Assembly: GCA_002118135.1 (NCBI GenBank)
Contig: BDIU01000068.1
Location: 186,001 to 250,000, forward strand
Direction of reading: 5' to 3'
DNA: 64,000 nucleotides
Source: Trebouxia sp. TZW2008
Lineage: Eukaryota; Chlorophyta; Trebouxiophyceae; Trebouxiales; Trebouxiaceae
Part shown: positions 10,301 to 20,860 of the stretch, piece by piece
Position numbering within the stretch: position 1 is the stretch's first letter
Layout: each line of letters begins with the position of its first letter
Position numbers and translations under genes: made by a program
The notes under the pieces: model-generated
What the model was told of the DNA's origin: nothing
Database searches by the model: none
Seen by the model: the letters and a program-made list of their open reading frames with translations, nothing else

Positions 10301-13300
10301 AGTGCAGCGGAAAGTGCTGCTCTTGATCAACAGCTCTCAACGAAGACTATTAAATTAAACTGCTCCTGGAAGCCTTTGAGATTTGCAGAATGCTAGTTTG
10401 ACAATTGTCTGTTGTGTTCAATGCAGGGAGGATAAGCTGTTGCATGTGATGGTGCTTTTGAAGCTAGGCCTGGTGCAGCGGAAAGTGTTGCTCTTCATTA
10501 ACAGCATCAATGATGGCTACCGACTCAGACTGTTCCTGGAAGCCTTTGGGGTCCGCAGTGCAGTCTTGAATGCTGAGCTTCCCTTGAACAGCCGCCATCA
10601 CATACTTCAGGTGCAAGACTGTTCACTGGTTACTATTTATTGATATATCACTATTTATATGGCAGAGCCCATATACGACTAGCGGTGCTACATTTCCCAA
10701 GCTTTTGCAAAGTTGCTCAGGCATGAGATCATCAGGTTGCATGGCCTACCTTATTGGCCATCACCCTTTTCGTTACAATCTATTAATGGAGACGAGCTGT
10801 AATGTGATTGCAGTCACACTGCCTTGCATGAATGCTTGAAGGGACAAGGCAGGGTGACTGCAATCTCCCTGATATTTTGCTTTTGTGTTAATTCACACAT
10901 TCCCACCTGCCTGCAATCACCAAAGCATGTCTGCAGTCCCGCATTCTTCAAGACAATTACTTGCAGCATCCTCTTTTGCCATGGGCAGCAGACTAGCCTG
11001 AGCTCTCACAGCATGCAAGCACTCGCTGCTTGCTGCCTGCTGCGTGCCACAGAACTGATTGGCTTGATGATTGTTGAGGTGCTTGCGGCCTTGAGCTGAG
11101 GATAGACAAGCATCATGTCAATTACAGGATTGCATGATCTGCAGGAGTTCAACAGGGGTCTGTTTGACTTCCTGATAGCCACAGATGATTCTGGCAGGCA
11201 AGAAGCTGGCAAGGCAGCTTTTGCAGCAACTGCAAGGGAAGGTGACGCCTCAAAGGATCAAACAACAACAAGTAGTCATCAAGTTGGAGGTCTGGAAGCT
11301 GCTGATGAAGCTGCTGAAGATCAAGAGGAAGAAGCAGCTGATCATGAATGGGCCCCAGTAGCCAATGCAGAGCTTCAGCAGGTAAAGATAAACTGGGGTT
11401 TTTTGACAGCAGGTCGTGATGCACTGCATTTCCAAGACAGGTGGTGATAGGCTGAATGCCCTGGACAGCACTTGAGTTTGTTTGCCTGACCACATTGCTG
11501 ATCAAATCACAAGCCTACAATGCATCGCAAAAATCAACAGTCGTAGTGGTATTGATGCCGTGAGTGGCAGCGATAACGGCTACAGTAACAATGTATGACA
11601 AAGACACCCATCCCAGTTGAAAATCATCACTGCACTTGTCAGCAGGAAAGGTGGTGGTTGAGTCATGACTTGAGAGTTTCTGTCTTCAACAGGAGTCTGC
11701 ACCACAGAGCAGTACACCTGGCAAGGACAGCAGGAAGCTAAAGGGAGGCAAGAAGAGGAAAAGGGATCAGGGGGATGCTGCTGAGTATGGGGTGACGCGG
11801 GGGGTTGACTTCAGGGGGGTCAAAACTGTCATAAATGTGGATGCACCGCCTACTGTTGAGGGGTGAGCTGTGCTGCACTTCTCATTTCGTCCATTCGTTT
11901 GTTTGTTCGTTTGTTTGTTTGTTCATGCGTTTGTTTCATTCTGAACATGTGCTAGACAAGCTCAGCAGGCCCAGCTAGGTACGTACTGGAGCCGTGATTG
12001 CAATTTTGAATGATGATCTGGCTGAAACACAACTGCAGCACTGTATTTGCGCTCATTTAAGTAATTAGCTTTGCAAATTCCCCAGTTGGACTCAACTTAC
12101 TGGTGGTGAGCACGCATTCTGAGTGCTTGAATTTTCCATCACAAAAAACACCCTGCAAGCGACTTGACCCAGAGTTCCAAGCTTCATTTGTGTCGATGTG
12201 GACCCCCCAGCTCGGCCTAGAAAGATCTGGAACAACATTGTTTTGGCTGACCTCCAAAAGTTGAACATTAGGTGTCCATTTGGTGATGCTCAGAACAAGC
12301 CAGCCTGGCGAGACAAGACTTGTGCCACATGCACCTAGCACTCTCACTGGAAAGTGATAGCGACTGTTATTATCATTGTTACCGTGAAGTGTGGGAATGC
12401 GCAGGTATGTTCACCGTGTTGGGCGCACAGGCAGGGCAGGGCAGTCTGGTGCAGCCCTGAGCCTCTTCACTCCACAGGATGCACACCTGCAGTCTCAGCT
12501 CAGCAGCAGCTTAGGTACAAGCTCTTTTCAACAGACTGTTAGTCATAAGTCATAAGCTTGCAAACGCCTGCACATGTGGCTGTAGAATGAGTCTCGAATT
12601 TTTTGAAATGCCTGCAGCATTGCCTGTAGATTAAGGTTTGAAACCTTGCAGCTGCACGCAAAACCCCCTGCAGATTTAGTCTTCAATTCTCAAAAACATG
12701 CGCAAAACTGGCTGCACACCTTGAGTCTGAAGACCTTATGAACGCCTGCAATCGTGCCTGCATGCCTTGCCTGTGTCTGCAGCGCAAGCTAGAGCTGTTG
12801 ATGAACTCACAACCTGTTTTAGCGGTGGTAAACAAGGATCGAGGCAGAATTTGAGCTTGATTCCAGAGCCAGCCTGAGAAACTGTAGCTTGCGTCTGAAG
12901 GCTAGCAGAATTTGGGTGAAAAGGTCGTAATGTGGCTGAAACAAGCGTTTGTGTGCCGCACAATGCCTGAGCTCGTCAGCAGTTTTGCTTGGCAAAACCA
13001 CTGTCAACATTACCTTGCTTGCAAAGCTGAGACTTTTGTTGCTCAAGTGCGAACACCGATTGCAGCACCTGATAAGATGTTTTATGCTTCACTGAGCTGA
13101 ACTGCAATCTGGTCTCAGGTTGCATGAAGCTTGCCAGGCACATATGCTGGCTACACACACACTTTGAGTCCCTTGACACTGCAGGTGGCTGTGGCCTGAG
13201 GCTGTGCATGCCTGCAGGTCCAGGATTACGTTTGCCAAGTGCAAAAAGTCAATTGCTTCTGCAAGTACCTAGCTGGCCCCTTGAGCCTGCCTAGCATGCG

Positions 13301-15505
13301 GTTTGTCGTGAGTAGTTTTACGCATGCGCGCAGGCTCAGGCTTGTGCCCAACTGTAGACAGTCAATTGGTCCTGTATGTACCCAGCTGGGCCACTTGAGC
13401 CTGCCTAGCATGCATTTTGTAGTGAATGAAGTCATGCATGCATGCAGGCCCAGGGTTGATTGCGTCAACTGCAGACAGGTCTGTACCAAGTGACGGGGCA
13501 GCTTCTGGCTTACAGCCCTTTGGCCCTCTTACTCAAGCATCAGTAGAAGCCCTGAGATATAGAGGGGAAGACATTGCACGGTCCATTACCAAGGCCGTGG
13601 TGAAAGAGGTGAGTCTGCTTGCGCAACTTGTAATCAATGGCATACAAATTCAGGGGAAGCACCTGGTTTGAAGCTCTTTGGCCTTTGTACTCAAGCATCA
13701 TAAGATCCCCTGAGGCATTGCACAATCCATTACCAGATCTGTGTTCCGTGAATTCTGCCACCAACAACGTGAATACTCTCTTGGAACATTCCTATGAAGA
13801 TAAGCTCTCATACGCATCAAGGATTCTTTGACGCCTGGCAATCAAGGAAATATACCAGCCTTCAAAAAGTCAAAGTTGAACAAGGGCTGCAGCTGGTCAA
13901 AGGCATATCTGTTGAACTCATGAGCAGTCAGTGCATGAATGTTATGCACATGACATGGGCAAAGCACGCTGTTGTAGTATTTAACAGCCAGAGCCATGAG
14001 TGCTGCCATCCTTCACACACAACTTCTGCTTTCAGCTCTTCATCTTATTCTGTTCACAGGTCGTGCCAAGGAGCTGAGGTTACAGCTACTCAACTCCAAA
14101 CGGCTGGAGGCGTTCTTTGAGGAGCACTCAGGAGACCTAGCCCTGCTGCAACATGACAAGGCTTTGGCCAAGGCCAGTTCTGCGGCGGCATCTTGAACAC
14201 ATCCCTACCTGTCTTTCTTGCAAGCTCATGTGATGAAAAATGCTGACAGGCACGTGCAAAGGAGCTGAGGTTGGAGTTGCTCAACTCCAAAAGGTTGAAG
14301 GCGTTCTTTGAGGAGCACCCAGGAGACCTAGCCCTGCTGCAACATGACAAGCCTTTGGCCAAAGCCAACTCTGCGCCGCATCTCAAACATATCCCTGCCT
14401 ACTTGCGAGACCCAACCGTTGCGACCCCGTCATTTGCTGGCAATGCTGGTAAAGGTGATGCTCAACTGCTGTAACAGCAGGCTGTTACAATTTCATAAGA
14501 CTGTTGCATGGCAACTGGATTTATGCACTTTTGCTGCGTGGCATGTTTCTTAATGGCAACGCAGCTCAAGCACACCCCTGCGTGCTTATGAGACGCAACA
14601 CTTGCTATGCCTCCATTCTCAGGTGATGCTGGAAAAGGTGATGCTCAACTGCATGTGACATCTCCGCGAGACTGTTGCATGGCACTCTGGTCCCTTGGAT
14701 ACTTCTGCTGCATTGTGTGCTGCATTGTCGCGATGCAGCTCAAACACATACTTGCCTACTTGCTGGACCCAAAAGTTGCGACGCCGTCATTTGCAGGCAA
14801 TGCTGGTAAAGGTGATGCTCAACTACTCGTGATATCTTCAACAGACATGAGACTGTTGCATGGCAGGTGGTCTATTTAATAGTTCTGCTGCATTGCGTGC
14901 TGCATTGTGGCAGTGCAGCCCAAGCATATTCCTGCCTACTTACCAGATCCAACAGTTGCTATGCCTTTGTTCCCAGGCACTGGAAAGGTGACTCTTAACT
15001 GCCTGCCACATCTGTATGAGACATGAGACTGATGCATGGCAAGTGGTCTGTTCGGGACTTCTGCTGCATTGCTTGCTGCATTGTGGCAATGCAGATCAAG
15101 CACAGCCCTGCCTGTTTGCCACTTGCCACAGCTTCCTCGCGTTTGTTCCCAGGCAATGCTGGCAAATGCTCATCTGCTTGCAATAACTTCATGAAACTCC
15201 AGCACGGTAGCTGGTGTTTCAAGCATTTTTGCTGAATTTCACGTGGCATCGAGGTAATGCAACCTAAGCATATCCCTTCCTTTTTGCCTTCTGTAGGCCA
15301 GCTGTCATCCATGCGAAGGCACAAGGACACAAGGCAAGATCCGCTCAAGAAGGCCAGAGGGTTTGAGAAAACAACCAAGAGAGAAGCAGCCAAGGAGCCA
15401 TTGACGGAGATGGAGTCAGCTGCAGAAAAGTATAGGCCCAAAGTCAAGCGAGGGCCTTCCTTTCGGCCAAAGCAGAATGTGCGCAAGAGCAAAGCGCGGC
15501 GGTGA
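7340..15505 (+). CDS. DBP9: DEAD-box RNA helicase DBP9 / DDX56
   Basis: Ten exons join in phase to a 650-residue protein: 7340..7606, 8274..8543, 9247..9440, 10427..10610, 11145..11381, 11693..11862, 12405..12514, 13502..13608, 14250..14454 and 15297..15505. Helicase motifs appear in order: a Q-motif-like [14 protein letters not shown] (motif I), PTRELC (Ia), TPGR (Ib), LDEADLLL (II), MSATTS (III), the RecA2 start [21 protein letters not shown] (V) and [10 protein letters not shown] (VI). Family-specific features of Dbp9/DDX56 are the C-terminal [18 protein letters not shown] region, [24 protein letters not shown] and a Lys/Arg-rich basic tail. Dbp9 acts in the nucleolus in 60S ribosome assembly (family knowledge). 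An acidic Ala/Glu-rich insert (residues ~330-380) makes it longer than yeast Dbp9 (about 594). Intron 1 has a GC donor (CAG|GCGAGT). Introns 1, 2, 3, 8 and 9 are filled with exon copies. Confidence 0.93.
8002..8235 (+). repeat. Two acceptor-side copies of DBP9 exon 2
   Basis: Copies begin at 8002 and 8150, each directly after a CAG acceptor. Each repeats the first ~75-85 nt of exon 2 (functional copy at 8274), reading [10 protein letters not shown] and WSGEG. They diverge where the functional exon continues into the rest of the RecA1 domain. Both lie upstream of the functional exon. Confidence 0.9.
8600..8900 (+). repeat. Two donor-side copies of DBP9 exon 2 end
   Basis: Units at about 8623-8714 and 8797-8898 repeat the last ~90 nt of exon 2, including the donor (CTCCTCAG followed by GTGAGC or GCAAGC). 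In the first copy the DEAD box has become DEAG; in the second it is altered to DKVG. They cannot encode an active helicase motif II and lie downstream of the functional exon. Confidence 0.9.
9600..10410 (+). repeat. Five acceptor-side copies of DBP9 exon 4
   Basis: Fragments beginning near 9607, 9756, 9900, 10052 and 10256 repeat the 5' end of exon 4 (functional at 10427), each starting with a GCAG-like acceptor and reading ED/H-K-L-L-H-V. Spacing is about 145-205 bp. The copies nearest the functional exon are longest and best preserved (the 10256 copy reaches the [10 protein letters not shown] region); the distant ones are short, as if ageing outward. Confidence 0.88.
11889..11935. repeat. 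(GTTT)n microsatellite in DBP9 intron 6
   Basis: A run of GTTT/GTTC tetranucleotides within intron 6. Immediately downstream (about 11950-11985) is a short block, CAGGCCCAGCTAGGTACGT, also found with small changes near 4620-4650, so it is a dispersed short repeat. Confidence 0.8.
13225..13460. repeat. Two-unit non-coding tandem repeat
   Basis: Two ~110-bp units in DBP9 intron 7 share a TGAGCCTGCCTAGCATGC block (about 13280 and 13398) and a CAATTG-containing block upstream of it. No coding content is seen. It resembles the other segmental duplications but contains no exon. Confidence 0.7.
13650..13748 (+). repeat. Downstream copy of DBP9 exon 8
   Basis: This stretch follows the line of exon 8 (13502-13608) through the TTTGGCC..ACTCAAGCATC and CATTGCAC..TCCATTACCA blocks, with stops and indels. 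It sits downstream of the functional exon. Confidence 0.75.
14061..14196 (+). repeat. Acceptor-side copy of DBP9 exon 9
   Basis: About 130 nt matching the start of functional exon 9 (14250), with the readings [19 protein letters not shown] and DLALLQHDK. The preceding sequence ends CACAG. The splice phase here does not fit the upstream exon (one extra base before CGTGCC), and the frame stops at 14196, so it appears non-functional. Confidence 0.85.
14540..15295 (+). repeat. Array of donor-side DBP9 exon 9 copies (~180 bp units)
   Basis: At least four further units, ending near 14660, 14825, 15000 and 15180, repeat the tail of exon 9 plus flanking intron. Each contains a CAAGCACAT.CCTGCCTACTTG-like block, a TTTGC/TCCCAGGCAATGCTGG-like block and the GGTAAAGGTGATGCTCAACTG donor region. 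The second still reads [11 protein letters not shown]. The array fills intron 9 up to the last exon. Confidence 0.88.
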
Positions 15506-15729
15506 CACATTATTGTAGTGTGCAAAGTCAAGCGTAGCCCCTCCTCTCAGCCAAAGAGTGATGTGTGAAAGAGCAAAGGCGGCAGTGACACAGAGTCTGG
15601 TGCACAACGACTTAGAGCCATTCAGATTTGCACTGATTTATCAGGCATAAATTTCTACTGAGTCTTGGCGAAACAAAAAGGTTTGCTGTGCTTGTTTTTT
15701 GCATTCACTGCGCATGTTGAGCGCCCAAT

Positions 15730-16031
15730 GTAACGGGGCGCATGAAAAGGGTATGCTAGCTACGTGTCAGAGAGCCAATTAAGTTTGCCCTGTAACTCCC
15801 CCCCCCGTCAAATCAAGACCCCGGGCTTGAATCAATTAACGAGAGCGGAGACCCAAATCATTGTCAGCCAAATCCTGTGACCAGCAGCAATCAATCGTGC
15901 GGAAGCGCTGGATCGAACCGCCGACCTCCAATCTGAGATCTAACGGCCTAAACCCGAAACCACCGTAACGGGGCGCATGAAAAGGGTATGCTAGCTACGT
16001 GCCAGAAAGCCAATTAAGTTTGCCCTGTAAC
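15730..16031. mobile_element. Small element with 67-bp direct repeats and tRNA-like core
   Basis: Two near-identical 67-bp blocks (15730-15796 and 15965-16031; about three differences) begin GTAACGGGGCGC and end GCCCTGTAAC. The 168-bp interior carries, on the minus strand, a tRNA-like segment (about 15969-15905) with TTAGATCTCAGATTGG followed by GGTTCGATCC, close to an RNA polymerase III B box. The T-arm does not pair fully, so it is not a working tRNA. It could be a SINE whose insertion sits inside a duplicated flank, or a miniature terminal-repeat element. No protein is encoded. Confidence 0.5.
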
Positions 16032-16414
16032 ACCCAAGAAAGTGAACTTTAGGTGTCATGCAACATCTCACATGGGTTTCTCTTTGAAAATGGTGTGTAT
16101 AGGTAAATTGCTTGTCTGAAGCTGCTTGTACTCGTAGGGGCTCCTGTCATGATACCTGACTGGCGCGGCCTTCTTTTATGATACCCCCTAGATCTGCTCT
16201 GAGCCGCTTTACGAATTTGGTAAAATGTGCTGTGCATGCAAGCTGTGCTGCAGTTCGATCAAATCATCAGTAAACAGCAACGATATATATCCACAGTTCT
16301 CATTGACCAAACATGTTTGTTCGGGCGTCACACAGTCACCTTACAACACTTTCATTTCTCATTCAACACAACATCAGAAACCTTCTGAAACGGCGTTCAT
16401 CAGCTTCAAAGCTG

Positions 16415-18062
16415 CTAAGACTGCTCAAGGTTGATGCAATTGAGCTCTGGCCAAAGACCACCCGCAAGGCGCTTAGTAGGTCGCAAATGATTGCAGCACA
16501 ACCCAATTTGCTGCTTGCTGTTCCCCTTGAGCACTCGACACGACCTCCTGTCAGGCAAAAGCCAATTGTAGGACAAATCCAGATAGTGCAACCTAGGCCA
16601 ATTGCCCTGGGTCAAAGCACGCAATGCCATCAAAGAAACCCCACAACAAGACAGATCTAGCCTTTGCAGCTTGGCCCACTTGCCACAAGCAAGCTGTGTC
16701 ATGCAAGTGAGGCTTTTGCTGTCTAGCGTGTCGGCATCCAAACTTTCTACATCATGATGAAACAGCGGTGCTATGCACGCTTTTAAGGACAAAGACTCCA
16801 GCTTTGGCCAATCGCTATTGCCCAGCTGAGCAAATGTTGCTGCATTCATACCATTGCTATGGTCTAGCCTCAACACTTGCAGCGTCGGCATTTTGGCCCA
16901 GACCAGGAAACACATGCCATCACAATCAATGTCCACACAGCCCAAATCCAGCTCTTGTAAGCAAGGCCATGTTTTCTCAGAAACTGGACGCAGGGCTGCA
17001 CCACTCACATCACAGCCCGCCAGGCAAAGCTTAGATAGCTTTGCATGCCATGTCATTGTCACTGATGCTGCCAACGCTGAATGTAAGCATGGCTGATAGA
17101 TCTGGCAGTGCTTCAAAGCAGGAAGGCCCTTGCCAGGCTGTTCCGCCATCTGCTTGTTGAGCAAATGGCTGTCGCGCAAAAATGACAGCTGTAAGCCTTT
17201 GGCAACTGTGAGGCTTTCATCAAGCTCTGGCCATTCTGCTGTGAATGTCAATGATAGCAGCTTCGGCCATGTGCAAGCCATTAGCTGGTGCCATGCAGCA
17301 GGCTGCAATAGGTTACCAGCGTGCAAGGTGGTCAGGTTGGGCCAAGGACCTAGTGCCAAGTTGGCTATATCCTGTGCTTCCATATCATTCTTGTGCAGGT
17401 CCAAGAGCTGTAGGCGGTTCCATTTGGCGTCTGTGAGGTTGGCAATGCTTTCTGACACCAGACGGCAGTTTTGCAACACCAGCTGCATCAACGGAAGCCA
17501 CTTGCCGCGCTTCAGTTCTGCCATTGCAGGTGGGGACAAGCAGCTGTTGCTGAGGTTGAGCGCCTTGAGCAGTGGCCACTTTCCAGTGGCAAATTGAGCA
17601 AACGATAGTGTTGAGCGGCCTTGGATGTGGGCCTCCAGAGATGACAACAAAGGCAGTTGACCACGAGTGAGGTCCAACACCTCTCCAAACCCCAAAGGCT
17701 GCTGCAGAACCAAGGTCTGAAGGTGCTTCCAGTTGCCCTTAGCCAGCAGCAAGACATCATATGGGCTGCTAAGCGGCGAATCTCTTTTTATGGTCAAAGC
17801 TTGGATGAAGCTGTGCACAACTGCTCTGAGCTGGCTTGAGACTGCCAGCAAGGCCTTGAGATCATCTTGGCTCAAGGCCATCAGCAGAGGCTCCTTGCAA
17901 ACGTCCGCAAGTGACCATCCTGGAGTGCTCACCTGCACCAGCCCACACTGAAAAGTTGAGCAGAGAGAAGACGTGAATCCATTCGCTGTGCATCAGCTTG
18001 CGACGTGTTTCTGACGTTGGGTTGCTAAACGTATCAACCATGCTGCAGAAAGAGCTCGCACC
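16415..18062 (-). CDS. Leucine-rich-repeat protein with Trp-type repeats
   Basis: One long exon, 16415..17932 (505 codons plus stop), starts directly after a GTGCAG acceptor. An in-phase upstream exon ending at 18062 (reading NADALINPNLETVE) precedes a 129-bp intron; the true ATG is not resolved. Residues ~15-50 form a helical, F-box-like or capping region (SQDDLKALLAVSSQLRAVV). From residue ~65 there are about thirteen LRRs of the ribonuclease-inhibitor-like type, with the consensus G-x-W-P-x-L-x-x-L-x-L-x-x-N/C-x-L. Examples are GKWPLLKALNLSNSCL, GNWPRLHYLDLSYNWL and KWAKLQRLDLSCCG. The Trp-Pro before the first Leu is unusually constant. A protein-binding role is inferred. No kinase, transmembrane segment or signal peptide is seen. 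Confidence 0.82.
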
Positions 18063-18768
18063 TCTACGGTCTCCAGGTTGGGGTTAATCAGGGCATCAGC
18101 ATTCGTGACCGACACCACCGCTGGGGGTTTGCCTCTGCGAGCGTCGAGCGATGTTCAAGCACTGAATGTGGCACCTGAACAGACAACGAATGAGCGCACG
18201 GAGTGCGGTTACCTCTTTGGTCTCTTTCTCTGCACCACCATCAAGGCAAGACTTCCTGTTTCAGGGTCTCAGTGGCCTTTGCAAGTCACGTCAAGACGTG
18301 CAGCAACATGGCTGCATTCAGGTGCGTCAGAATGCGCACAGGACTCATCTGACAGGACTGCACACCGTAAACAGGTCACTCTAAGCGATTCCAAAGTGTG
18401 CTGTTTGCAGCAGTACCAGCAGCGGGCTTCTTCTTCTCTCTGGGCTTTACAGATCAATGATTGATCTGTATCATGAACATTATGAACCATGTCTTTTTGT
18501 GTGCACATGCGATGCAAGTGATTGTATGCCCTGGACGTTCTGCAAAGACGTTTGCTGCATATGCATACCTTGCTCTGGGCTTCATAAATGTCAGATCTGT
18601 CTCTAGTTCTCTAGAGCTCATCATATGTCACTGCACAAACTTGACTGTGTGGCCACCAAAACTAATCTGCAGCAATAACAGCAATGGACATTCTTTGCAA
18701 ATGGGCAGAAATGGTAAAATGATCGAGTGCCAGAATAGCAAAAATGTCACTCCAGATTTAGGAGGTGG
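18063..18768. other. Gap upstream of the LRR gene
   Basis: Apart from the likely 5' exon ending at 18062 and extending to roughly 18150 (minus strand), I see no supported gene. Open frames of 70-130 codons on both strands lack splice support or family resemblance. Confidence 0.4.
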
Positions 18769-18841
18769 AGGCAAATCCGGGATTCGAACCCGGGTCACCA
18801 GATTCAAAGTCTGGGGTGATAAACCACTACACTAATTCGCC
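18769..18841 (-). tRNA. tRNA-Gln (UUG anticodon)
   Basis: The minus strand gives a complete 73-nt cloverleaf without intron. The 7-bp acceptor stem pairs GGCGAAT with ATTTGCC (one G-U). The D arm contains AGTGGTTTATCAC. The anticodon stem CCAGA/TCTGG encloses the loop CTTTGAA, so the anticodon is TTG (reads CAA, Gln). The T arm is CCGGGTTCGAATCCCGG. No 3' CCA is encoded, as expected for a eukaryotic nuclear gene. The internal A and B boxes serve as the RNA polymerase III promoter. Confidence 0.95.
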
Positions 18842-19543
18842 TGGGTGCGCATGAAAAAACTGTTCTCTGACTGTACATATACACTTTGACAGACGGCATG
18901 CATGTGCACCAGCTGGGCCAGCATGGCGTGTCAAACAAGAATGCGTGGCATCACGCTGCACAAAGTCATGTAGAACTTCACATGATTGTCTCTTCAGAAT
19001 AGGAAGCATGAGCTGAAGAGACTAATTGGTTGTGTCAATGCTAGACACGCGTACATGCACTCAGCATCGACAGACGTTTGTGCACAATCAGCTGGCCTGA
19101 TGTCCCTTCATGTGCATGTGCACGAATGACTCATGTCCTCTGAGTCAGACATGAACATTGACGACATTGAAGAGTAGCAACGTGCTCTTCATCTGCCTGC
19201 AATGTCGCTTCATTAATTAGTTTTATTTGCTGTCGCAGAGAGACATTCAGGTGCCAAGCACACACTGACATGCACTAACAGCGCTTGAAAATACCTAGCA
19301 AAAGCAACGTTCCTGCTGATGGCTGTTGAGAGATTGCACTGAAGCTTTCAGATACAGTTGTACGCACTTGCAAGCAGTCATGAACAGTTTGTCAGTACAC
19401 CGCTTGTCCTGTACCACACATAACTCCATGTCCATCATAAGCGACACAATTGCGTCAGCAAAACACTCAGGCACTGAGATGGTTAGACCATGTCTGTCAC
19501 TTATCAGTATCTGTCTGTTACTCAACAACACATCAGTGGCAGA
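18842..19543. other. Intergenic stretch without recognised features
   Basis: Nothing supported between the tRNA and the zinc-ribbon gene: no frame with splice or family support on either strand, and no repeat array. Confidence 0.5.
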
Positions 19544-20860
19544 TCATTTCTGTACTGGCAGTAGTTTCCTAGTACGTGCACTTATCTCTTGCTGCCAACC
19601 ACCCCGCTGGCTTTTCAGCCACCAAGCTACATGTCGAGAAGATGCAGGGTGGTCAGCAGGTGTTGTGCGGTTCCTTATGAAATCCCATTCAGCAGCGACT
19701 TGAGGATACAACGTCTGCAAGCAGTTGCACTCACAAACTCTCTGCCCTGCACAGTATGGGCACCCAGAAGGGTGACTTGCACGCAAATTTCGGCGATGTG
19801 GACTTGCATCCCACCTATGCTCTATCCCCAAAGGACATTTGGTGCAAAGCCAGTGTACAGTCTGTGTACTGCACAAGGTGATGTCATTTGGGTCAAGACC
19901 AGCACGCTCATTACGTGCATGATCCCAAAAGGCCATCACTGCAGGGCCAGCAGCTGCCAACGACGAATGCTTCTGCTGCTTCCTTCGGCGTTCAACGCGA
20001 CACAAGAGACACCCAGATCTGTGGACAGTGCGCCGCTGGATTGGCGATGTCCATTTGTATTGGCAAGTAGAACATTTCCAAGCGGCTGTAGCATTGCTCT
20101 GGTAGGTGTAGTCATCTGGCGTCAATTTGTTTGCTGCAAAGTCCCACTCTGCAGCGACGCGGGGAGCTTGGGCCGCAAGAGAATTGTGATGACATACTGC
20201 TTTGCCAGCGCAATATGGACAGCCATTGCCATTGGACCGGCTGTTGACAGCTGCCTGCCACTTATGTGCGTGTCCAGTAGGGCAATCGTGACACGTCCAT
20301 TGCACTTCTTTGTTTGAATGTGCAGTGATGACAATGTTGCCAAGGTCGCTGTTTGCAGCTGTATCCCACTGCTGCTGCAGGTGAGGCTTGAGCTGGCTGA
20401 TGTCTGGCCCCAGCTGGCTCTCGGCATGTGTGTGCTGGTCAGTGTCAGCCTGACATGGGGCTACCACCTTTGACCGTTGCCAAACAGGGTATGTCGCTTT
20501 CTTCCACACTCCCTGTGGCCTTGCCTGATGTAGCTGTAGTTGACGTTGAGCCTGACATAAGATCTTAGGCTTACACTGTGACAGTCTGCGCTGCAAGCTT
20601 TGACCTGCAAATGATCACAAGACCTTTGTAACTTTTGTCACTACTGGCATCCAAGTTTTACCTGAGATTTGATCAACTGTCTGGACAGACGCAGCCTTGC
20701 ACGGGGACATGAGATGATGAGTGTGCAGTGTCCACCTTGGTACTGGCTCCACAAAGTCTGCACCGGGTCGAGTTGCTGTAGCAAAGGATGCCTTGAAAGA
20801 TCTGCGTACAGGCTTTGTCGCTCTTAGCTGCTGATTCGTTGCGCTGACGCTCACGGGCAA
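19544..20860 (-). CDS. Zinc-ribbon repeat protein (DUF4379 type)
   Basis: The main exon, 19544..20604, joins a 5' exon (at least 20662..20860) across a 57-bp intron with a CAG|GTAAAA donor and TTTGCAG acceptor; the phase fits (199 + 8 nt). The frame stays open to 20860 but starts there with TTG. The first in-frame ATG is at 20710, so the real start may be that ATG or an unseen upstream exon. Four treble-clef/zinc-ribbon repeats follow the pattern W-D-x(3)N ... W-x-C-x(2)C ... H-x-W-x(n)R ... G-C-x-x-C: HKWQAAVNSR/GCPYC, YKWTSPIQRR/GCLLC, HRWDASPHRR/GCPYC, and a fourth that has lost its cysteines (WWLKSQRGGW). The family is found in algae, plants and large DNA viruses; nucleic-acid binding is inferred. 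The basic N-terminus could be an organellar transit peptide. Confidence 0.75.

Noticed and set aside
12057..12347. 96-codon minus-strand frame in DBP9 intron 6
   Set aside because: It starts with GTG, not ATG, has no splice or family support and lies antisense in an intron. A nested gene cannot be excluded, but I would not annotate it.
15905..15969. Second tRNA gene on the minus strand
   Set aside because: The B box is one base short of the usual consensus and neither the T arm nor the anticodon loop forms properly, so it is treated as a tRNA-derived element part.
18078..18464. 128-codon plus-strand frame
   Set aside because: Overlaps the antisense 5' exon of the LRR gene and shows no family features.
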